Below, in pieces: positions 42,606 to 51,400 of a stretch of 64,000 nt of DNA. The stretch comes from Coleofasciculus sp937127375. Lineage in GTDB: Bacteria; Cyanobacteriota; Cyanobacteriia; Cyanobacteriales; Coleofasciculaceae. Each line of letters begins with the position of its first letter. Position 1 is the first letter of the stretch. Position numbers and translations under genes: made by a program. The notes under the pieces were generated by a model that did no database searches, was not told the DNA's origin, and saw only the letters and a list, made by a program, of their open reading frames with translations. The stretch lies in the NCBI GenBank assembly GCA_040218875.1, contig JAVJQP010000153.1; one strand, 5' to 3'.

Positions 42606-43818
42606 CTTCTGATCTCACAGGGGATTGCGTCAACTTAGACTTGCGCCCAAGTTTCGGTCTCACATCCCCTCCATCAGCAGCAGTCCCAGTCCCTGAGACC
42701 GATAGGATTCTGATGCCTTCCGCTCTGATATTTGCTGAAGCGTTACCATCTCTATCATGATGAGTACCACAGCTAGGACAAGTCCAACTCCTAACCTCTA
42801 AGGGCATCTCGTCTACCTGATAATGGCAGTTTGAGCAGAGTTTTGAACTGGGAAACCATCGGTCAATTTCTACCAATACCTTGCCCTCAAATTCAAGCTT
42901 GTACGATAGAAAATTGACAAACATTCCCCAGCCTACATCAGAAATAGATGCAGCTAGTTTATGGTTACGAACCATGCCCAAAGTATTTAGACTTTCGACT
43001 ACGATGACTTGGTTTTCGTCAACAAGCTTTCTGGACAGCTTATGCAGGTAGTCTTGACGGACATTACTAACTCGTTCGTGAACCCTAGCTACCAGTTTTC
43101 TGGCTTTATCTCTTGAATTGCTCCCCTTCTCTTTTCTGTCTAATTTTCGTTGCTTCCGCTTGAGGTTACGCTTATGCTTGGCTAAATGCCTAGGGTTAGC
43201 AAACTTAGAGGTCTTGACCCCATCATTGACAATAGCAAAGTCCTTCAATCCTAAGTCAATCCCAGCTACTTTGCCATCACTTCGACTTCGCTCAGTGCTA
43301 ACAGGTGGGCTATCCTCTTCTGTCTCGGTCAAGACGGATGCAAAATACTTTCCCGATGGGGTCATGCTCACCGTTACCGTCTTGATTGTTCCTTCAATGG
43401 GTCGGTGTATTTTGGCTTTGACTTTTGCCACGCGACCCGGAAACTTGAGGCAATCATCAACAACCTTGACCGATTGAGGGTACTGTATAGATTGCTTATT
43501 CTTTTTAGCCTTGAACCTTGGGTATCTAGCTCTACCCTCAAAAAAGTTTTTGTAGGCAGTCACTAGGTTTAGTGTGGTAGCTTGCAAAACTTGAGAGTAG
43601 CATTCAGATAACCATTCGGTTTCCTCCTGTTTCTTGAGCTTAGGCAAAAATGCGTTTAATGCTGAACGTGTCAAGCCTTTACCCGTTAACTGGTAAGTTT
43701 CAATGCACAAATTGAGTGCATAATTCCACCACCAGCGACTACAGCCAAAGTGTTGAGCTAGTATCACTTGTTGTTCAGTTGTCGGATATAGTCTAACTTT
43801 GACGGCTTGATGTCGCAT
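42586..43818 (-). CDS. tnpB: TnpB RNA-guided nuclease (IS1341-type, complete)
   Basis: A 410-residue complete TnpB, the RNA-guided DNA nuclease ancestral to Cas12. The RuvC triad is present: Asp in AGIDLGLKDFAIV, Glu in VIVVESLNTLGMV and Asp in HHDRDGNASANI. The zinc ribbon is CSNCHYQ and CPSCG. ATG 43818 is chosen since AAGGAGGTGA stands just before it; a GTG at 43827 overlaps that site. There is no TnpA gene, so it is an IS1341-type element that would need transposase from elsewhere. The C-terminal tail after NIRAEG is long and basic. It differs in N-terminal sequence from the truncated copy at 41093, so the two are separate lineages. Confidence 0.95.
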   Translation of the reverse strand: MRHQAVKVRLYPTTEQQVILAQHFGCSRWWWNYALNLCIETYQLTGKGLTRSALNAFLPKLKKQEETEWLSECYSQVLQATTLNLVTAYKNFFEGRARYPRFKAKKNKQSIQYPQSVKVVDDCLKFPGRVAKVKAKIHRPIEGTIKTVTVSMTPSGKYFASVLTETEEDSPPVSTERSRSDGKVAGIDLGLKDFAIVNDGVKTSKFANPRHLAKHKRNLKRKQRKLDRKEKGSNSRDKARKLVARVHERVSNVRQDYLHKLSRKLVDENQVIVVESLNTLGMVRNHKLAASISDVGWGMFVNFLSYKLEFEGKVLVEIDRWFPSSKLCSNCHYQVDEMPLEVRSWTCPSCGTHHDRDGNASANIRAEGIRILSVSGTGTAADGGDVRPKLGRKSKLTQSPVRSEAQASTK

Positions 43819-44038
43819 CGCTTTCACCTCCTTTCCCCCCTCTTACCACTATAGACTATTTAGGGTAAGCTGATCCGGAAGATGGGAAATTTCGTGCCTC
43901 AATTTCCCGCTGTCCATCCTCACCCTACTATCGTTGAGAGTGAGGACTTCCGCGACATTGTTAAATATTGGGTAGGGGCGGGTTTTATCGCTAACGTTTA
44001 GTCGGGGCTTGGTAACCAAACCCCTACGGCGGTTTGTA
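43819..44038. repeat. Intergenic region with partial 64-bp and CTTGG hairpin repeats
   Basis: Bases 43972-44003 are a truncated copy of the 64-bp GTAGGGGCGGGTTT repeat. It is joined to a GGGGCTTGG/CCAAACCCC hairpin (44003-44025), two bases short of the last codons of prsA. Confidence 0.65.
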
Positions 44039-45031
44039 TCAACGAAACATACTGCTTACCGAACTGTCTTCATGAATACGCCAGATGGTTTCTCCTAGCA
44101 AGTTGGCGACAGAAAGCATAGTCAGTTGCTCAAAGTGATTGTTTTGGGCTACTGGAATCGTATTAGTGACAATCACTTCTTCAAAGATTCCACTGGAGAG
44201 GCGTTCAATCGCAGGTGGCGAAAAGACGGCATGAGTCGCACAAGCATACACTTGTCTAGCTCCCTCTTGACGCAGAATCTTGGCACCTGCAGCAATAGTC
44301 CCCGCCGTGTCAATCATATCATCGACCAAAACAGCCGTTTTGCCCTTGACATCTCCAATCACATTCATAACCTCTGCCACATTATGCGCTTGTCGTCGCT
44401 TGTCAATAATGGCTAAGGGCGCATCATTCAGCTTTTTGGCAAAAGCCCTGGCTCTAGCTACGCCACCCACGTCAGGGGAAACAACCACCAGATCAGGTAA
44501 TTGTTTACTCGCCAGATAGTCTAAGGTTACTGGAGAACCGTAGACATGATCGAAGGGAATATCGAAATACCCTTGGATTTGGGCAGAGTGTAAATCCATG
44601 GCTAATACCCGATTCGCGCCCGCCTCAGTAATCAAATTTGCCACTAACTTAGCGGTAATTGATTCTCGCCCTGCGGTTTTGCGATCGGCTCTGGCATAAC
44701 CGTAGTATGGAATAACAGCAGTAATCTGTCGTGCGGATGCTCGCCGACAGGCGTCGATCATAATCAGCAATTCCATCAGGTTATCGTTTACCGGATGGCA
44801 ACTCGGCTGAATTAGGTAAACGTCGCACCCACGAATGGATTCTTGAATTTGGATGTATAACTCGCCATCGGCAAATCGTTTGCGAACCATTGGTCCAATG
44901 TCCATGCCCAAATAGCGAGCAACTTCTTGTGCTAGTGGAACATTAGCAGACCCAGAAAACAGTCGGAGACGATTATTATCCGCGATTAGCGGCAGCGCAG
45001 GCTGAAGCGTTAACGTTGCAGAACGGCTCAC
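44039..45031 (-). CDS. prsA: Ribose-phosphate pyrophosphokinase
   Basis: A 330-residue PRPP synthetase, which makes PRPP from ribose-5-phosphate and ATP for nucleotide, histidine and tryptophan synthesis. Signatures: LRLFSGSANVPLAQEVARYL, GESITAKLVANLITEAGANR, MDLHSAQIQGYFDIPFDH and the PRPP-binding loop VLVDDMIDTAGTIAAGA. The GTG at 45031 is the start, in line with cyanobacterial homologs beginning ..RSATLTL. It is cytosolic and monocistronic here. Confidence 0.97.
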   Translation of the reverse strand: MSRSATLTLQPALPLIADNNRLRLFSGSANVPLAQEVARYLGMDIGPMVRKRFADGELYIQIQESIRGCDVYLIQPSCHPVNDNLMELLIMIDACRRASARQITAVIPYYGYARADRKTAGRESITAKLVANLITEAGANRVLAMDLHSAQIQGYFDIPFDHVYGSPVTLDYLASKQLPDLVVVSPDVGGVARARAFAKKLNDAPLAIIDKRRQAHNVAEVMNVIGDVKGKTAVLVDDMIDTAGTIAAGAKILRQEGARQVYACATHAVFSPPAIERLSSGIFEEVIVTNTIPVAQNNHFEQLTMLSVANLLGETIWRIHEDSSVSSMFR

Positions 45032-45368
45032 AGCAGACCCTCGAAGCTCATTTCAAGGCAATCTTAACATTTGCTGTTGTCTATGGTTCTAAGTAGGTGG
45101 GGACAATTAAAGTTAACGGTGGGGATCGTCATTGGTCATTGGTCATTGGTCATTGGTCTTATGTAAAGGTTTGAGGATTATTTACAAAACTTAATACAAT
45201 TTCATTTTCTTTTGTCCGACTATTTAGTCTAACTATCCACTGAAAAGAGGGTCTCCTCAAGAGTCACAGATAAAATAACTGTAATAAATGCCAGGAAGTG
45301 ACCGTCTTCTCATAAAATTTAGACGGGTAGACCATCCTGTTTTCCCCTAAACTCCAATTCACAAGCTC
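45032..45368. repeat. Intergenic dispersed repeat (copy 2) and GGTCATT heptamers
   Basis: A copy of the ~105-bp repeat spans 45093-45195, ending ACAAAACTTAAT. Its middle is replaced by GGTCATT heptamers at 45129-45158. Nothing else is seen before the kinase gene. Confidence 0.75.
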
Positions 45369-47348
45369 ATGGAACAACCGATCGCCTCTGGAACTATTCT
45401 GCAAGCCCGTTACCACTTGACCAGGGTTCTGGGTCAAGGGGGATTCGGTCGAACCTACCTGGCGGAAGACCTGAATCGGTTTAAAGAACTTTGTGTCCTC
45501 AAAGAATTGATTCCGCCTCAGACTGAAGCCTATACCTTGGAGAAGTCCAAAGAACTGTTCCAACGGGAGGCAACCACCCTCTATCAAATCAAACACCCGC
45601 AAGTGCCGGAATTTCGAGCTACCTTTGAGGAGGATGGACGGTTTTTCTTGGCACAAGACTACGTTGAGGGGAAAACCTATCGCGAGTTACTCAATGAGCG
45701 CTTAGAAGAACTAGCGGGCAATTCCACATCCAGCACGGAAGCCGTAGGGATTCCCACACCGCCTCAAAATACACCCATGGGTAACCCCGTCTTCTCCGAA
45801 GCCGAAGTTAAACAGCTACTCCAGCAATTATTGCCCGTATTAGAACATATTCACACTAAGGGGATCATCCACCGCGATATTACTCCCGATAATATTATTC
45901 TGCGCCAGGGCGACCAACTCCCGGTATTAATTGATTTTGGTGTGGTAAAGGAACTCGCTACCCGTTTGCAGTCGCCGGATATGGCAACCCCAGCCACAAC
46001 GGTTGGTAAACTGGGTTATGCTCCCAGCGAACAAATTCAAACCGGAAAATCCTATCCCAGTAGTGACCTCTATTCCCTAGCCGTTACCGCCGTGGTGCTA
46101 CTGACAGGCAAAGAACCCAGGGAGTTACTGGATAATACCCAGTTAACCTGGAACTGGCAACGGTGGGTGACGGTAAGTGATGAATTTGCCCGGATTCTGA
46201 ACCGGATGCTAAGTTACAGACCGGGCGATCGCTATCCATCTGCAACAGATGTATTACAAGCGCTGCAATCTCCACCCCCTCCAGCCGCCTCTACACCAGA
46301 ACCAAACGCCAACGCTTCCGGTATGGCAACCGTAGCCGTAGGACGACGTCCGGAACCGCAGACACCACCCGCAAGACCACCCGCGCAATCAGAACCCGTG
46401 ATTCCTGAACCCAGTAATGACTCGATTTGGGAAAAGCCTGGGATGGTTGTGGCAATTGGTGCAGTACTTGCCGTGATTGCAGGGTTGGGTTCTTGGGCAA
46501 TTGCGAATCGATTAAGACAGGAACCGACTCCCCCAGAAACAATTGTGGAGTCTCCGTCTCCTTTACCCACCGAAACTGAATCTCCCTCACCTTCACCCAC
46601 TCCCACCGAACCCCAAGTCTATAGTCAAACTCTGGCTTTGTCTCCTGGTAGAGAACTGTCTATCGAGAGATCATTACAGCCGAATACTATTGTTAACTAC
46701 CAGATTCAGGCGGAACAAGACCAGACGTTAGAGGCTTTTATTCCCACGGAAGGCGTTTACATGACCGTCCTTGGACCCGATAATCAACCAGTAAGCGATC
46801 GCGCCACACGGGTACAGCAATGGCGAGGTCAACTTCCCTATACCGGAGAATACACGATTCAATTAAGTTTAATTCCGGAACTTCCAGAAACTGAGTACCA
46901 ACTCAATTTAGACTTAACGGAAGCCCCCGAACCCACACCATCGCCATCTCCGTCGCCATCGCCATCGCCATCTCCATCGCCATCTCCGTCGCCATCTCCG
47001 TCGCCATCGCCATCGCCATCGCCATCCCCCTCTCCTTCTCCCACTTACGAAACCGAACGGCTGATAATTCCTGAAGGAGAACAGGCAATTCAGTTTCAAG
47101 GTCAAACCGCACCGCAACGGGTAAAACGGTATCGCGTCAACGTGGAATCCAATCAGCAACTAGCGGTAGAAGTTATTCAAGGTGATGTCACCTTAAATAT
47201 CCGCAATCCTAATGGTCAGTTAATTGAAGATGCCTCAAACATCAACTTTTGGCAGGCACAATTGCCTCAAGGGGGCAACTATATCATTGATGTGATTGCC
47301 CAAAGACCCAGCAATTTCACCTTGGGTGTTAGTCTCACCAATCCTTAG
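45369..47348 (+). CDS. Eukaryotic-type Ser/Thr protein kinase with membrane anchor and (SP)n linker
   Basis: A 659-residue Hanks-type kinase. The domain spans ~14-290: VLGQGGFGRTYLA (glycine loop), the Lys in LCVLKEL, IIHRDITPDNIIL (catalytic loop, with Thr in place of the usual Lys two residues after the Asp) and LIDFGVVKE (DFG). A Pro-rich segment leads to one membrane helix near 360-382 (GMVVAIGAVLAVIAGLGSWA). Outside it are two beta domains resembling PPC-type domains, ~415-520 and 560-655, separated by a Ser-Pro repeat of about 17 units (46939-47041). The extracytoplasmic part probably senses a ligand. No phosphatase or substrate gene is adjacent. Confidence 0.93.
   Translation: MEQPIASGTILQARYHLTRVLGQGGFGRTYLAEDLNRFKELCVLKELIPPQTEAYTLEKSKELFQREATTLYQIKHPQVPEFRATFEEDGRFFLAQDYVEGKTYRELLNERLEELAGNSTSSTEAVGIPTPPQNTPMGNPVFSEAEVKQLLQQLLPVLEHIHTKGIIHRDITPDNIILRQGDQLPVLIDFGVVKELATRLQSPDMATPATTVGKLGYAPSEQIQTGKSYPSSDLYSLAVTAVVLLTGKEPRELLDNTQLTWNWQRWVTVSDEFARILNRMLSYRPGDRYPSATDVLQALQSPPPPAASTPEPNANASGMATVAVGRRPEPQTPPARPPAQSEPVIPEPSNDSIWEKPGMVVAIGAVLAVIAGLGSWAIANRLRQEPTPPETIVESPSPLPTETESPSPSPTPTEPQVYSQTLALSPGRELSIERSLQPNTIVNYQIQAEQDQTLEAFIPTEGVYMTVLGPDNQPVSDRATRVQQWRGQLPYTGEYTIQLSLIPELPETEYQLNLDLTEAPEPTPSPSPSPSPSPSPSPSPSPSPSPSPSPSPSPSPSPTYETERLIIPEGEQAIQFQGQTAPQRVKRYRVNVESNQQLAVEVIQGDVTLNIRNPNGQLIEDASNINFWQAQLPQGGNYIIDVIAQRPSNFTLGVSLTNP
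46939..47041 (+). repeat. In-frame (Ser-Pro)n codon repeat within the kinase gene
   Basis: Alternating CCATCG/CCATCT/CCGTCG units encode about 17 Ser-Pro pairs. The repeat length can change by slippage in steps of six bases without loss of frame. Opposite-strand frames through it (GDGDGD) are artefacts. Confidence 0.9.
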
Positions 47349-47410
47349 GTCATTGGTCATTGGTCATTGGTCATTGGTCATTGGTCATTCGTCATTCCCT
47401 ATTCCCTATT
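47349..47410. repeat. GGTCATT heptamer tract
   Basis: Six GGTCATT heptamers, then CGTCATT and TCCCTAT units, between the kinase stop codon and bioD. Part of the same repeat type as 45129-45158. Confidence 0.9.
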
Positions 47411-47420
47411 CCCTTCTATC

Positions 47421-48098
47421 ATGACCCAAACACTACTGATTACGGGTACAAATACTGATGCAGGCAAAACAGTATTAACCACTGCCCTTGCCGCTTATTG
47501 GCAAACCTATTACCCGCAAAAACGTCTGGGAATTTTCAAGCCGATGCAAACGGGAACCGGGGATTGGGAACATTATCACCAGCAATTCAACCTGGATCAA
47601 ACCCCTCAAGAGATTGCCCCGTTACAATTTAGCCACCCTGTCGCCCCACCAGTCGCGGCGGAACGGGAAGAAAGACCGATAGAATTAAAAATAGTCTGGC
47701 AGGCATTGAATCGCCTCCAGCAGCAACGGGATGTTGTTTTAGTAGAAGGACTAGGGGGACTGGGTTCACCTGTAACCCATGAGTTAACCGTGGCGGATAT
47801 CGCCAGAGATTGGAAATTACCGAGTGTCATTGTGGTGCCTGTGGAACTGGGCGCGATCGCACAAAGCGTAGCAACTGTCGCCTTAGCGCGTCAGTCGGGC
47901 GTTCACCTCAAAGGAATTATCCTCAATTGTGTTCAGCCTCGTTCAGCAGAAGAGATTGCTGATTGGACTCCCATTGAGTTGATTCAGTCACTGACACAGG
48001 TTCCCATTTTAGGCATTCTGCCCCACTTAGCTGATCCCACTGATCTGAGCAAATTGGCTCAAGTGGCATCTGAGTTAGAACTAGAGCGATTGTTCTAA
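47421..48098 (+). CDS. bioD: ATP-dependent dethiobiotin synthetase
   Basis: A 225-residue dethiobiotin synthetase, the penultimate step of biotin synthesis: ATP-dependent closure of the ureido ring of DAPA. The P-loop is TGTNTDAGKTVLT (residues ~8-20), followed by FKPMQTGTG and VVLVEGLGGLGSPVT. ATG 47421 is taken as the start, because the longer frame to 47367 runs through the heptamer repeats. No other bio genes are nearby. Repeat copy 3 (48104-48212) follows six bases after the stop. Confidence 0.93.
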   Translation: MTQTLLITGTNTDAGKTVLTTALAAYWQTYYPQKRLGIFKPMQTGTGDWEHYHQQFNLDQTPQEIAPLQFSHPVAPPVAAEREERPIELKIVWQALNRLQQQRDVVLVEGLGGLGSPVTHELTVADIARDWKLPSVIVVPVELGAIAQSVATVALARQSGVHLKGIILNCVQPRSAEEIADWTPIELIQSLTQVPILGILPHLADPTDLSKLAQVASELELERLF

Positions 48099-48485
48099 TG
48101 TCAGTAGGTGTGGAAATTAAAGTTAACGGCAGGGATCGTCACAGTCGCTTCCCTTGAGACGCAAGCTACGTTTTATATAGGGATTTGAGCAGCATTTACA
48201 GAACTTAACCTAGTTCGGTGTATTGCCACCAACCGACTTACCGAAAAATCCTGGTATTGTTTTAAGAATTGAATAAAATCGGTTGAAATAGCTGATTTCT
48301 GTAACAGGTATATCAACATCATGGCGAATATCAAGGAAAATTAGCTTAATAATTCCTTGGGTCATCTACGTGACGTATTCCCTTAATCAATCCCCGATTA
48401 AGTAGCTTTACAGTTAAGAATTTAAGCCATCCTAGTCCACACAAGGGCTAATGACTCATAACAAATGACTCATAACACATGAAAA
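48099..48485. repeat. Intergenic region with ~105-bp dispersed repeat, copy 3
   Basis: Copy 3 of the dispersed repeat spans 48104-48212, from GTAGGTGTGGAAATTAAAG to TTTACAGAACTTAACC. The remaining 270 bases have no gene; ATGACTCATAAC-type direct repeats lie at 48450-48480 just before the start codon. Confidence 0.65.
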
Positions 48486-51400
48486 ATGATCACCTTAATG
48501 TCTGCGATTGAACACCATCCGCTGACTGTTACACCAGACACCTGTCTGAGCGATGTCATCGCACTCCTAAATCCAGGAACCCACACCTGCCCATTCCCAT
48601 CGGGTACAGGATCTTTGGGTTCAAGTTATAGCGACAGAACAGATGGAAGCTGTGTCTTAGTTATAGAAAACGGGCAGTTAGTCGGAGTGATAACGTTGCG
48701 AGATTTGGTTCAAATTGTAGCGGAGAGAAGTCCTCTAGAAAATCTTCCTGTTGCTGAAGTGATGACTCAGCCAGTGATTACGCTGAAGCAATCCGAGTTG
48801 CGGGATGGTTTCAAAATGCTGAATTTATTCGAGTGCCATGGTATTAGCCACTTACCCATTGTCAATGATGACAATCAAGTGGTAGGAGTTGTCACACCTG
48901 AGAGTTTGCACCACGCTATGCCATCAATGGAACTGTTGAAAAGGCGTCGAGTAGCAGACGTCATGACACCTGAAATAATTAACATTACCCCCACGAGTTC
49001 TGTACTAACTGTAGCGCAACAAATAGCAGAGCATGGAGTTAATTATGTCGTCATTTGTGAACAACAAGAAAATAGAAGTGCAGAGCCAATAACGTTGTCA
49101 CAATCAGGAGATTCAAGAGCATTTTTTGTTCCACTTGGCATCATTACTGAACGAGATATTGTCCAATTTCAGGCATTGGAACTCGATTTAAACTTGCCAG
49201 CTTATACACTGATGAGTTTTCCCCTATTGTGTGTGAATCCAGAAGAGTCGTTATGGACAGCTCATCAGAAAATGCAGCAGTGGCGAGTGCAGCAATTAGG
49301 AGTCTGTAGTCATCAAGGAGAACTGTTGGGTATGGTTACTCAAACCAGTATCCTACAAACCCTCGACTCAGCCCAGTTGTATCACTTTATTCAAGACTTA
49401 CAGCAGCAACTGAATCAACAGCGTCAAATCATTTCCTCACTCCACGCTGAAAATCGGCATCTGCGACAAAATAGCGATGAGGGAGCAGAGGGAGCATGTA
49501 GAGACGTAGCATGCTACGTCTGGGGAGCAGAGGGAGCATGTAGAGACGTAGCATGCTACGTCTGGGGAGCAGAGGGAGCTGGGGAAGCTGGGAAAATTTG
49601 GGATCAAGTGACCCCCATGGAACTGAGGGAGTGCCAACAAACGCAAGGGATTCTGCCAACTTTAAACCGTATTCTCAAAACCCTAAGTGAATCCCACCGA
49701 ATATTGATGAGTGCCACCCAGGAATCTGAGTTATTCCAGAAGATTTGTCGTCTGATTGTGGAGGTAGGGGCGTATCGGGGGGCTTGGGTTGGCTTGACAA
49801 CTGACGATACGTGCCAAACAGTGCAACCTGTAGCTGGATTTGAAGCGTTAAATAAGGCAGAAGACTTCAAGAAGTCAGAAGGTAAAGGGCAGAGGACAGA
49901 AGGCTCTTTGAAGGCAGAAGACAGAAAAGATCAGACGGAAGAGTTTGAACTAAATAATTCTGAAAATAAGCAGTATCTAGAACGATTTGTTATGCCTGAG
50001 TTTAACCCATGCTCAGGTGAATCTCCTGTTGATAGCGTTTGGCAAACTGGACAATCGATAGTTTGTCGCCATATTCAGACTGATCCAAAGTTTACACCCT
50101 GGCGATCGCACGCCTTACAACAAGGTTATGGGGCGTTGATTGTTCTACCGTTACAGGTTAAAGATCAACCGTTGGGTGTGTTAACTATCTACGCCGTGAA
50201 CTCCGGAGCATTTGCGCCGGAAGAGGTGCAGTTATTGAAAGAATTAGCGAATGATTTAGCCTCTGGTATTGAGGGGTTACGCACCCACCTTGCCCGTGAA
50301 CAAGCCGAAGCTGAATTATGTCAGTTAAATCAAGAACTCGAAAGTCGGGTGCAACAGCGCACAGCTCAACTTCAACAGGAAATTCAGGAACGTGAAGGGA
50401 TAGAAGCGTCATTACAGCAAGAGTTTGATCTATTATCCCGTGTTATGGAAACCAGTCCTGTGGGGATCATTTGGGTGAATTCTCAGGGACAAATCATGCT
50501 GATTAACCATCAAGCGGAACAGATTTTAGGTCTAAAGTCGGAAAAGTTTTGCCCAGATTATCAAGATAAGCTGACTTGGTACAATCAGGATGAGTCAGGG
50601 AATTTAATTAAGTATAAACAGTTACCATTTTGGCATTTGGTGAAAACCAATCAGGCGGTTAATGACCTACGCTATACCATTGAACGAGATAATGGACGCC
50701 GAGTATTACTGTCAATTAACGGAACATCTTTATTTAACCAAGCGGGTCAGTTAAAGGGTGTCGTATTTGCGATCGATAATGTCACCGAGCGAGTAAAAGC
50801 CGAGGAGGAACTGCGACAAAGCGAAGAACGATTTCGGACGGTTGCTAACTTTACGTATGACTGGGAATATTGGCTGAACCCGGACGGTCAGTTTCTCTAT
50901 ATATCTCCTTCCTGTGAACGGATTACCGGGTATTGTGTCGATGATTTTCTCCAGGACGCCAGTTTATTAGAGTCGATTATCTATCCAGAGGATCGAGAAA
51001 AATTTGTCCAACATGGGTGTGCCACGGCGGTAATTCAGAGGGTGTCAGGAATTGATTTTCGCATCCTAACTAAAACCGGAGAGTTGCGTTGGATCTCTCA
51101 TATTTGCCAATCTGTCCACAGTGCTGAGGGGCGTTGGTTGGGGGTACGAGCGAGTAATCGGGATATTACAGAACGCAAACAAGCTGAGGAAGCGTTGCGA
51201 GAGAGTGAGAAACGCTTCCGGAGTATGTTTAATCAAGTGGCTGTCGGCATTGTCCAAGCGACGTTATCGGGTCAGTTTCTGTGGTTTAATCAAAAGTTTA
51301 CCGACTTAGTGCAGTATAGTGCAGAGGAACTGCAAAACAAGACGTGCAAAGACATTACTCACCCCGATGATGTTGATCAGGAACTCACTTGCCTGAATCA

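Noticed and set aside
46232..47159. Minus-strand frames GDGDGD / MAMAMA opposite the kinase gene
   Set aside because: Antisense of the (Ser-Pro)n codon repeat; the plus-strand kinase frame is clearly coding.
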